18,054 nucleotides of DNA from Xylaria sp. FL1777 (Eukaryota; Ascomycota; Sordariomycetes; Xylariales; Xylariaceae), in the NCBI GenBank assembly GCA_022578965.1, contig MU400963.1, positions 1 to 18,054 of the forward strand, in the 5' to 3' direction. Of this stretch, positions 9,485 to 18,054 are shown one piece after another. The notes beneath the pieces were generated by a model. It was given only the letters and a program-made list of their open reading frames with translations, did no database searches and was not told the origin of the DNA. Both the position numbers and the translations under genes were made by a program. How positions within the stretch are numbered: position 1 is the first letter of the stretch; every line of letters starts with the position of its first letter.

Positions 9485-9879
9485 TTTAATGTATGCGCTA
9501 TTTATGCTTTTTTTGCGTTTTTTTAAAAAAAGATTTCTTTTGCTATTTTTTTTTTATTAGTAGCTATAATACTAGTTTTATAATTTTGTTAACTATTTTT
9601 TATATACTAGAAAGTCTGTTAGCTTTATGTTTTTTGTTAAAACGTTACTATATTATAGTTGCATTATTAGTAAGTTTTAATAACGTATTAGTTGCATTTT
9701 TAACAAATAAGTTATTTAATACTATTTTTCCATTTTTTGTTATATTTGCACTCTGTAAATAAAGTATAACCTACTTAGTAAGTAAAAGTTACTACGCTAA
9801 TTTTAGCGGTTTTAATTATTTAATAATTAGGCTTAAACTTATAAAGTTATAGTTAAGTGTAAAAAATTTAAAAAAGGTT
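9485..9879 (-). other. LINE 5' untranslated region, weakly mutated
   Basis: The first 400 bp or so of the LINE, ending at the target-site duplication. Base composition is visibly less eroded than in the body: TC, GA, CC and GG words occur (for example agatttcttt, agaaagtctg, ccatttt). A short plus-strand open stretch at 9493-9762 is leucine/phenylalanine rich and looks like chance in the antisense direction. Such regions in LINEs carry the internal promoter, but no motif is recognisable here. Confidence 0.55.
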
Positions 9880-9895
9880 TTATACTTTTTATTTA
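9880..9895. repeat. target-site duplication, 5' side of LINE
   Basis: A perfect 16-bp copy of 3986-4001. Together with the intact (TAA)n end it shows that the LINE is not 5'-truncated relative to its own insertion. Whether the 5' end is the true full-length start needs other copies. Confidence 0.88.
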
Positions 9896-9940
9896 ATTAT
9901 AAAATATAGCAAATATATATATATACTTAAATATTATTAA

Positions 9941-10173
9941 TATAACCTTGTAAAGGTGTTTTGATAATTTGGCTTATTTTATAAGGCTAGTGCGTAGCTT
10001 GCTTATAAAGCTATACGTTGCTCCGGACTAACATAGTGGGGGCCACTTAACCTAGTAAGGCCACTTATACACATAGATAAAATTATTTTGCAAACTAGAA
10101 GTTATAACCTTTCTTTTTTTTACATTATTCTAATATATACTTTTTTTACTTATACCCTTAAAGACACTTATTA
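9941..10173 (+). repeat. 5' long terminal repeat (233 bp)
   Basis: It aligns without gaps to 17550-17782 (offset 7609) at 188 of 233 positions. It would have carried the promoter and transcript start. Ends are uncertain by about 5 bp because the canonical TG...CA has been lost; both copies now begin TA and end TTA. It keeps GG and CC words such as ctccgg and gggggcc that the 3' copy has lost. The 3' copy in turn keeps others lost here. Confidence 0.9.
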
Positions 10174-10740
10174 AAATGGTGCTTTTATTTACGTTTTATT
10201 TGTAAGGACTAAACTAAACTAAAACAGCTTTTTTTATAAGAATAGTTTACTTTTTTCGTAAAGACTATTGATTTTTTTTGTGAAGATTACTACTTTAATT
10301 TTAGTTAAAACTTTATACTTTACCTACATTTATGCTTTAACATGCAGCACTTTTTGCTAAGTTTAAAACACTTGCTTATTAGTTGTGCTAAGCTAGCATA
10401 AATATACTTTACTTGTTAGCCAATTAAACATAGGTGCAGACTTTAGTTAGCTTGTTGTTTAAAGGTGCAAACAAGTAAGTTTGTTAGTTAGTTAAGTAAG
10501 GCGTAAACTTGCAGAGTTAAATACGCTTTATAATATACCTTTATATTTTGCATAGCAGATGTTATAAATTACCTTTTAGTTAATTAATAGCGCAAAAACA
10601 TATACCTTTTCTTTTTCCTTTATTTTGCTATTTACCCTGCATTACTGTAATATATTATAGCTAGCTAAAGCAACAAACTAAACTTATTTTAGTTCGCTTT
10701 ATTACTTCTAGGGCTAACTACTTAGTTTAAGTCTTAAGCA
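10174..10740 (+). other. untranslated leader of the LTR element
   Basis: Roughly 570 bp between the 5' LTR and the first part of the gag-pol frame that reads like protein. No domain is visible. The true start codon is not identifiable, since an ATG may have become ATA, so the coding region could begin somewhat earlier. Confidence 0.5.
10177..10193 (+). promoter_or_regulatory. candidate primer-binding site
   Basis: The sequence tggtgcttttatttacg starts 3 nt after the 5' LTR with the TGG that pairs with a tRNA 3'-CCA end, the position expected for a minus-strand primer site. Hypermutation prevents a confident match to a particular tRNA. Confidence 0.45.
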
Positions 10741-13700
10741 GGATTACTAAAAAGAAATTTAGCTATAATAAAACTAGATAATATTATACTTAAGAAAATT
10801 AAACCTAATAATAGAACAATAAAATATTTGCACTTAAAGAGCAAAAAGTACAAAATAGCACTTATTAAAGTTAATAACAAGTTTACTAAGGTAAACAAAT
10901 AACTAAGTAATATTACATACTTGCTAAAACAGCAAATTGAAATAACTGCTAACTATAAAGAGCAGTTTAAAGAAGTTGCAAAATTTTTAGGAAAGCTACT
11001 ACTACTTAATAAAAACAACTTAAGCAACTAAGACTTAAACCGCTTTTAGGAAACTATAGAAGTTATGCAACTCTTACTTTTTTTATTTAACCTTTAACTA
11101 CTTTAACCACTTAAACTCCTTAAGCTTTTTAAGCTTTTTAAACAAAAAGGTACTTAACACAAAAAAAAACGTTATAATAGTAACTTATATAACTTTAACA
11201 GCTTTAGCTTTAGTAGCTTTAGCAGCAATAGTAGTATTTTTAGCTTGTTTTCTATTAATTAGCAAAATAACACCCCGAATATAGCAACTACCTAAAGTAT
11301 AACTTTAATAAATAATATTAAGCTAAAGCGCAAAAAAGTAAAAACTTTTAATCTTAAGTATAACAACCCTAACAATTTTAGCGTTATTACAGAAAGCAAA
11401 AACGTAATTTTTACAAATGTTTACTTTTTTTTTAACTAGCTTAATTTCTTTAAAGCAGACTTAAAAACAAGCTATGCAAACAAAAAACAGATTGTAATAA
11501 TGTTTTTAACTTTACTTATAAAATTAGCTCTTTTATAGTAGAACAATAAAATTATACTAACTAAAAGAACTAAAATGCATGCTAAAAGACTTAAAAGCAT
11601 TATAAAGGAAATAATAAAACAATTTGCTATAAATACTAGTATTATAACTAAGAAGTTTAAAAAAGAAAAACTTACTTTAGCTTATATTTACTGCAATAAG
11701 CACGCCTTTTTGTAGTTTATGCAAAAGAAACTTTAGTATATAAAAGCTATAAGCGTACTTAAAGCTAAGAACGTTAACTAAAAAGGCGTTATGTTTTAAA
11801 TTTACAATAGCATAAAATTAAAAATCAAGCAGTTCTTAAGACTACTGCATAGTTGTTATACTTTAGAGCAATACATAAAAAAAATGTATAAAGCTAAAGG
11901 TAATTTATAAAACTTAGCTAAAGAAGTCTTTGGCAAAAAAGCAAAAGAAGTGTATTTTAACGCTTCTTATGTTTAATTTACTACATTATTTAAACAAAAA
12001 TGTTTAATATTTTAAAGCTTGCAAAAGAAGTATAAAAACAAGCGTAGTTACTACAGAAATAAGTCTTAAGACTATTTATTTAATTGCTATTGCAGCAGAA
12101 AACAAAATAATAACTGACGCTCTAAACAAAACAGAAATTGCTACTATAACTATACTTATTAACGGGATTATAGTTAAAACCATAATTGTAACTATAATTG
12201 CAACTGTAATTATAATTAAGATTAAAGCGGAAGTAGTAAAAATAGGTTATTAAACTGCTTTTATTACTATAACAAAAGCTAAAATAAATAAAGCAACCGA
12301 AGCAAAGACTAAAATAGAGATTACTTACGCGATTTTTACTAGCGTAGCTTAAATAAACGCAACTTAAGCAGAACATACAACAACAAACGCAATAACTGCA
12401 ATAGGAAAAACGATTAATCAAGAATACATTTTATAACTAAAGATAAAAAAGGTTAGTTTACTAATTATTATTTATTAAAAAACAAGCAGTTTTACTACAT
12501 AGCAAAAACTTTATAATGGCTTAATTTAAAATTGACTTACTATTAATATTATGCTAAATTTAAGTTTTTAAATAATAAAAAAGCTTACTTTTATAAGTGC
12601 AAGCTAACAGTAAAGCTTAAAAAGCTTGTAATACTGAATTTTTCCTTAATATGCTTTTTTTTTAACTTTAGTAAAAGAACCTGCAGATATTACAATAAGT
12701 TGTTAGCATTACATAACTAACTGTTTAAACACTTTAGCTATTGTTAGTTAATAATACAAAAAAGGGTTAAACAACCGAATAAAAAACCTGAGAAACTTTA
12801 AAAACTTAAAAAGCTTTAAAGATAAACTAAAGAATTTTGCGCTTAAAAAACCTTTTAAAAAGCTAAAGTAAAAAAGGCTTTTAACTATGATATAAAGAAG
12901 AACGCTAAGTATTTATGCTATACTTACTTATGTTTTAATGTAATAAATTCTTTAAGCAGAAAAACAATAAGCATATATAGTGATTTAAAAGCAGGAAATT
13001 TATATGTATTTAAAGATCTTTTTAGCAAGTTAAAACATAAGATTAAGAACTGTGTTTATAACGCTAAAGGACTTAGGGCTAGAAAAGTGAAATGTACTTA
13101 ACGGGCTAAGTTTAAGTTTTTTTGCAAAAGAGTAAACAAGAAAAATAAACTAGCTATTTGGGAATTTAAGAAAAAAGCGTAAGTAGTTAAAAACCTTGCT
13201 GCTAATGCTTTATTAAGTAATAATTTCCTTGTTTTATATAAAGCAAACATTAACTTTAATATAAGCTTTATAACATTTTTAGCGTTAAAGAACTTCTAAG
13301 TAAAGTTTAAAGCTATTACTTGCAAGCATAAGTGTATACAACAAGTAATAAGCAAAAAAAAAATAAACCTTAAAAACAAAGAGTTTACTTATGTAGCAGT
13401 GAACTATAAGGCTTTACTTATTAACTATAACTTTTGTTTTATAGCTAAAGAGTTTATACTAGCTGTTATAAATATTTTGCTTAACGTTAAAACACTAAAA
13501 GCAATACTTTTAAAAAACGCGTTAAGCAAACATATAATAATCGCAAAAGGTATAAAACTTGGGTTAATATGCAAAAACAAGTATATTAACTACTTTAATG
13601 TTTTGCTTAAAAGCGTATTAAAAACAGTAGCATTTGCTGCTGCAGCAGCAGCAGGTTTTATAAAAAGCATAAGCTAAGCAACTCTTAGCAATAGCACTAT

Positions 13701-16700
13701 TAACGTAATACTATAAAGTGGCTAAACAACTACTAATGTAACGCATAAGCCACTATATAGTGCTATGTTTAAAGAGCTAGGATTAGCAAAGGATCTTAAA
13801 CCTTTTAACTGTATAACTGTAATAATAAATATAAATGGTAAGTTTAACGTAACACCTTTAATTACTGTAATAGCTATAGAGTTAATTTTGCTTAAAGATA
13901 CGCTTATGCTAAAGGAAATTGCTAACTTAGCAATTAAGCACCTAACTATGTTTGCTTTAAAAACACTTTTTATTAACTAAGTGGGAGCAATAATTAATAA
14001 AGCAAATAAAACAAGTTATATTAGTTCTGCATTTGTTTTAAAGGACCTTTAACCTAAGATCTTTAATGTATAATTAGTGCTAAGCATTAAAAAACTATAA
14101 GATTTGCTAGAAATTATAACAGATATAAGTATATATATATATGCTAAGCAAGCTTTTTTCGCAAAGGAATTTAAAAAAATAGCGGAATCTTTTAATATTT
14201 AAAAGAATAAAAAAATAGTAAACATACTGGAAAACTAACAAATAAAGATTTCTTTAATAAAAAGATAATAAAACTAAACTGTAAAACTTAGCAGCTAGTT
14301 ATACTTTTTAAGCTAAAAAAACATAGATGTTTTAAACAAATATTATAATAGATTATATAACTAAAGGAAAATAAAGTAAGTTAATAACCTAACTTTTTTT
14401 GTTTACTTAGTTTTTATTACTTAGCAAAGCATTCTTAATAAAATAGCTAAACAAAAAGCAATGAAATAAAAAAGACAAGTTATAGTAAACATAAAAAACA
14501 TTAATAAAGTGGCAATACTTAATAATTACCTTTTGCTTTTGCAAGCTAAAGTTATTGCATTTTTGCAAGGTAAGCATTTTATAACTATAGTTAACGCTAT
14601 AGCATTCTTTTATTAGTTTTTAGTACATTTGAACTATAAAAACAGGTTTACTATAATAAGTTCTTAAAGTATTAAACAGTATTAAGTAATAATAATAGGT
14701 TTCTGTAATAGTTCTATATATGTTTAACGGTTTATAAACAAACTGTTCTGTTTATATAACTTTTGCAAAGCTTTTATAAATAATATTGTGATATTCTTAA
14801 ATATAGCAAAGCAGCACAAAGAACACTTAAGAACTATCTTTGGTTTTTTTTAAGAAAAAAACATTGCTATGTTTTTTATGAAGTTCTTTGTTAAGTATTC
14901 GTTAGTAAACTTGTTAAGATTCCGCGTTAATACATTTAAACTAGCAAATATGGAGAGTTACATTGTAGCGTTTTGCGATTTAGCTTTTCTTAATTAGCTA
15001 AAAGCCCTCGAGATATATATTAAAGCGTTTAGTTTTCTTTATAATTTTATACTGTATTATGCAAAACTAAGTAAACTATTACAAAAAAGGAAAGCTGCAC
15101 TTTTTGCTTAAAAATAGAAGTTTAAAAGGCTAAAAACCAGAAAACCTAATAAACAGAAAGCTTACATATAATCTATGTATTATATGCTTATAAAAGCTAA
15201 AATTGCTTTGTTTAACGCTATATAAAACGCAATATGCAAAAAAACAACGTTATATTACTACAACTTAACTAAAGACCTGTTTTTTTAAGTAAATAGCTTT
15301 TAGCAAAAAAAGTTTAGCATAATAGTATTTTAGCTTAAGCTAAGATATACATAGGTTCTTAGTAATATTATACTATTTATAAATGTATAACTAGTAATAT
15401 ACTTTAGCAAATTGCTAATAAAAGCAAAAGTCTACTATAGCTTTTTTAAGTTAAAAGTAGCTTGTTTAGTTTAAGCCTTAAAGAAATTACGCACAATAAT
15501 ACATTTAAACGAGCGCTTTATAATAGTCCTAATAAACTACTTAGCAACAAAAGGGATAGTTAAGCAAACTAGCCTAAAAACAACTGCTATAAACTATGCA
15601 AACAAGAAGCTAATTAACTTATTAATATATTTATTGCAATACGGATTACGTGTATACTACTTACTAAAACAGCTAAATTATATACTTAATGCCTTAAGCT
15701 GCTTACAAAGTGTAGTAAATATAATAAACGCCGAAGAAAAGCTAGAGCGGTTAAATAAACTAGCTATACTAAACACAATATAAAACAATGCAAACTTAAT
15801 GTTTTATGTAGCTATATTTAAAGCTATAATAAATAAATTTATGCTTTAAAACTTTAAAGCAGCATATAAGACTAACTATAAGTACGCTAAGGTTTTAGAA
15901 AACATAAAAAGAATAGCTAACGAGGACGTTAATACCTTTTTTAAGCCTAGCTATCTTTTTGACCTAATATTAGACAAGCTAATTTATAATACTTATAAAG
16001 GCGTTAAATAGCTATATATACTATATAGCATAGTTAAGAAAGTACTTAAAATAGCCTATAATAAAAAGCACTACTACGGAATAAAAAAAATAATATATAT
16101 ACTAAAGCTATATTTAATAGCTAATAAAACCTAGATAATAAAGAAATATATTAAACATTGCAACATATGCAACTTGAACTAAACAAACAAATAACAACTA
16201 GTTAATAGCTTAAGGCTAATTTAACCTAAAGAACACTTGCTTATGCAAATAGTAGCTATTGATTTTATTGTGGGATTATTACTAACTAAAGCTAAAAGTA
16301 CTTTATAGCAGCTAAATAAAAACAAATTATACTATAATATATATAACGCAATAATGATAGCTATTTGTTATGCTTTTAAACGTAATCTCTTTATTTCTAA
16401 AAATAGGAAGTATATAGCTAAGAAATAAAAAACAGCAATAATTAAACAATTGCTGTTAAGCAATTAAAGAATTCTTAAAGGCATTATTTCGGACTAAAAT
16501 AAGAAGTTTACTTTAAAGTTTTAGCAAGGAATATAAAAAGCCTTAAGAACTAAACTATTAATAACTACAGTATATTACCTTTAAACTAATGGTTTTTCTA
16601 AACGTAAGAACTAAACTATAAAGATTGCTTTTAAGTTTTATAACTTTACTAATTTAAAAGCAGACTAAGTAAATATTATACTATTTTTATAATAAAACTT

Positions 16701-17208
16701 GAACGCAGCATACTTAAAGGCAACACAATTTATACTACATGAGTTATTATTTAGATTTAGACTTTCTAGAGCAATAAAAACTATTATAAACGCTAAAAAT
16801 CTAAAGTTGTTTAAAAACATTTAATTTTTATAAAACCACCTTTGTTAAAATGTTTACCTAGCTTTAGATTTTGCTTAAGCTACTGCTAAGCAAAAGTATA
16901 ACACAAAGCACTAGTTTGTAAAATATAAAAAAAGCGATAAAGTGTATTTATAACTACATAAAAAATACCACTTGCTTAAAAGGCCTAGCTAGAAGTTTTC
17001 GCAACAACAATTAGGTCCTTAAGTAATCAAAAAAAAAGTCAGCAACTTAGCTTATAAATTAGACTTCCTTAATGATTATACTATCCACTTTATTATTTTA
17101 ATTAAGCATTTATGTTTAGCACTTAAAAAAGAGAATCTTTTTAAAAAAACAATTTTACTATTAGGACTTATGGAAGCTAAACAAAGAAACTCGAACAAAA
17201 AGAAAGGT

Positions 17209-17367
17209 AATATATATAAAGTAAAAACTATCCTTAATTACAAACCAAATCAAAAAAGGAGTAGTTATAATTACTTCATTAAGTAGAAAAAATAAGGCTA
17301 TAAGTACAACAAGTAAAAAACAAAGTAACAGTTGTGTTACAGTAAAGAATTAATTAAGGAGTACTAA
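17209..17367 (+). pseudogene. C-terminal chromodomain of the integrase (relic)
   Basis: In the polyprotein frame the sequence reads NIYKVKTILNYK, then YFIK*KK*GYKYNK*K, then LCYSKELIKEY. This matches the chromodomain pattern EVE.IL..R......YFVKWKGY....EW.P...L..A.ELI.EY. The two conserved Trp codons are now TAG and TAA. Chromodomains on Ty3/gypsy integrases bind methylated histone H3 and direct insertion to heterochromatin (known for chromoviruses). That role here is inferred. Confidence 0.8.
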
Positions 17368-17504
17368 AAGCGCAATAGACCTTGCCTTAATATACAAGCT
17401 AAAGTAGCTAGTTAGGTCCTTTGGAAGCAAGAGCAACTTTAGAAAACAGATCGAAAAAAGTAAAGAAAATAAAAAATTAAATAAACTATTAGTGTAGAAG
17501 TATT

Positions 17505-17528
17505 AAAGCTGCTAAGGTTAGCAGCCTT
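17505..17528 (+). other. hairpin followed by T run, end of gag-pol frame
   Basis: The arms aaagctgctaa-type and ttagcagc(c)tt pair around the loop GG: 8 continuous pairs, then one A-C mismatch that would be G-C before mutation, then two A-T pairs. TTTT follows. It sits over the last codons of the polyprotein just before the 3' LTR. No polypurine tract is visible next to the LTR, so this may be part of the 3' replication or RNA-processing signal, or chance. Confidence 0.4.
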
Positions 17529-17549
17529 TTTGTATAGCTAGCATTTTAA

Positions 17550-17782
17550 TACAACCTTGTAAAAGTATATTAATAATCTGGCTTATTTTATAAAGCTAAT
17601 GTGTAGCTTGCCCATAAGGCTGTGTGTTGCTTTAAACTAGTATAATAAAGGCCACTTAACCTAGTAAAGCTACTTACACACATAAATAGAATTATTCTGC
17701 AGATTAAAAGTTATAACCTTTCTTCTTTTTATATTATCCCAATATACACCTTTTTTACCTATACCTCTAAAAACACCTATTA
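17550..17782 (+). repeat. 3' long terminal repeat (233 bp)
   Basis: Gap-free partner of 9941-10173. Forty-four transitions and one transversion (T at 9960, A at 17569) separate the two copies. At many sites this copy has A or T where the 5' copy keeps G or C, and the reverse at others, so each was mutated separately after insertion. Confidence 0.9.
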
Positions 17783-18054
17783 ATTATTAAAAATTGCTTT
17801 TATTATATATATATGCTTTTAATTATTATATTTTTTATTTTTAAAGAAATTATTAATACTATAAATTAACTAAAAATAAATACATTTTGTTTAAAAGCTT
17901 TAAAAAGCTAGCATTTTATACTAAAATATATAAACGTTTAATATAAAAAATAACAAATCATAAAATAAAAATAAAAAGCAAAAAAAATAAGCATATATAT
18001 ATAAACTTTATTACTACTTATAAAAAGCTTTTTTTTAAAAACTAAAAGCTTTTT
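17783..18054. other. AT-rich flank with no recognisable gene
   Basis: About 270 bp of A/T-rich DNA to the right of the LTR element, with the few C/G mostly in GC dinucleotides. I see no coding, RNA or repeat feature. Confidence 0.5.

Larger units (their letters stand above)
4002..9879 (-). mobile_element. Tad1-like LINE retrotransposon, full length, inactivated
   Basis: A non-LTR retrotransposon lying on the minus strand: 5' end at 9879, 3' end at 4002. It is 5,878 bp long, or 5,134 bp after removing the nested SINE and one of its duplications. Evidence: a perfect 16-bp target-site duplication; a 3' tail of TAA repeats; an ORF1 relic near the 5' end; and an ORF2 relic in a different frame with reverse-transcriptase and C-terminal zinc-finger-like motifs. 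The plus strand is strongly T-rich through the body, as expected when the A-rich coding strand of a retroelement is the other strand. Both ends (about 4021-4310 and 9480-9879) are clearly less mutated than the interior. The element is dead: its frames are broken by TAA/TAG and the RT FADD motif reads FANN. Family assignment is from recognised motif strings, not from a search. Confidence 0.85.
10741..17541 (+). pseudogene. gag-pol polyprotein relic (gag, protease-like, RT, RNase H, integrase, chromodomain)
   Basis: A single frame, about 2,270 codons, with no net frameshift. Gag: a repetitive N/Y/C-rich section (12130-12230) and a finger C-X2-(C to Y)-X12-H-X3-C at 12682-12744. Protease-like spacer: 13200-14000, with an alanine run near 13635-13655. 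RT: 14461-14850, where the first catalytic Asp is Asn (14593-14595) and the YIDD box reads FINN (14773-14784). RNase H: 15280-15660, with the D of VDGS changed to N (15292-15294). Integrase: zinc finger H(to Y)-X3-H...HC-X2-C, with the last His, Cys and Cys at 16156, 16159 and 16168. Its catalytic Asp are at 16261 and 16492 and the Glu is changed to Lys at 16600; D-X35-E spacing is exact. GPF/Y module: VYL...LHK...LGP near 16940-17022. Chromodomain: 17209-17367. All inactivating changes are explained by C-to-T or G-to-A. Host genes are excluded by the LTRs. The start is a guess; the end is the last in-frame TAG before the 3' LTR. Confidence 0.92.
9941..17782 (+). mobile_element. Ty3/gypsy LTR retrotransposon with chromodomain, full length, inactivated
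   Basis: A complete 7.8-kb element: 5' LTR, leader, one long gag-pol frame and 3' LTR, in the domain order protease, RT, RNase H, integrase, chromodomain that defines Ty3/gypsy. The coding frame keeps register from about 10741 to 17541 without a net indel, but is closed by dozens of TAA/TAG. The two LTRs differ at 45 of 233 positions with no gap. Forty-four of the differences are transitions, in both directions, so the element decayed by base change after insertion and not by deletion. It begins 45 bp beyond the LINE's target-site duplication. A 5-bp target duplication (attaa at 9936-9940 against attat at 17783-17787) is possible but weak in such AT-rich DNA. Confidence 0.93.

Noticed and set aside
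9493..9762. Plus-strand open stretch of 89 codons resembling a membrane protein.
   Set aside because: It lies antisense in the LINE 5' region. The composition is that of T-rich DNA and no family is recognisable.
4021..9830. Terminal inverted repeats of a DNA transposon (tagcgtagt near 4038 and its complement near 9815).
   Set aside because: Similarity fades after about 9 bp and does not lie at the element ends. The 16-bp duplication, TAA tail and RT motifs show a LINE instead.
12122..12421. Minus-strand open stretch of 99 codons rich in Ser/Tyr/Cys/Asn.
   Set aside because: It is a shadow of the low-complexity repeat in the gag part of the LTR element.
13399..13980. Two short plus-strand open stretches (13399-13677 and 13765-13980) as separate small genes.
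   Set aside because: Both are in the gag-pol frame and are simply stop-free parts of the protease-like spacer.
10741..17541. Reassigned genetic code (TAA/TAG read as Gln, as in ciliates), because stops often fall at Gln-like positions and TGA is rare.
   Set aside because: TAG/TAA also replace conserved Trp codons in the chromodomain, and catalytic Asp/Glu are changed to Asn/Lys. Both are explained by G-to-A/C-to-T mutation and not by a code change. CAA and CAG also remain in use.

Overview
This window looks like a transposon graveyard in an extremely AT-rich region of a filamentous ascomycete (Pezizomycotina) genome. I found no intact host gene. Every coding relic I could identify belongs to a retroelement whose reading frame is riddled with TAA/TAG codons and with D-to-N, E-to-K, H-to-Y and C-to-Y replacements. 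That is the footprint of C-to-T hypermutation on both strands, as in repeat-induced point mutation (RIP). The assignment to Pezizomycotina rests on the Ty3/gypsy polyprotein and the Tad1-like LINE, both of types I know from those fungi. The species is not identifiable from the sequence.

Layout. (1) 150-416: short palindromic array with a 52-bp period. (2) 421-2217: AT-rich DNA with no recognisable gene. (3) 2232-2961: a tRNA-derived SINE of 730 bp, flanked by 14-bp target-site duplications. (4) 2976-3985: AT-rich DNA. (5) 4002-9879, minus strand: a complete but dead Tad1-like LINE with a (TAA)n tail, flanked by a perfect 16-bp target-site duplication. A second 730-bp copy of the same SINE (5411-6140) is nested in its reverse-transcriptase domain with its own perfect 14-bp duplication. 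(6) 9941-17782, plus strand: a full-length dead Ty3/gypsy LTR retrotransposon with two 233-bp LTRs and one gag-pol frame. Its domains run gag with a C2HC finger, protease-like spacer, RT, RNase H, HHCC-DD35E integrase, GPF/Y module and chromodomain. (7) 17783-18054: AT-rich flank.

How the parts relate. The LINE landed first and the SINE then landed inside it. SINEs of this kind carry no enzymes and depend on a LINE, and the 14-16 bp duplications fit that relationship, but I see no shared 3' tail proving that this LINE was the partner. The chromodomain on the LTR-element integrase would be expected to steer insertion into heterochromatin, which fits the setting.

The most unusual signal is the mutation spectrum. 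In the most degraded parts, surviving cytosines sit almost only in GpC, then ApC, while TpC and CpC (GpA and GpG on the other strand) are nearly gone. That is dependence on the 5' neighbour, not the CpA preference classically described for RIP. The least mutated parts are the 52-bp array, the two ends of the LINE, and the LTR element.
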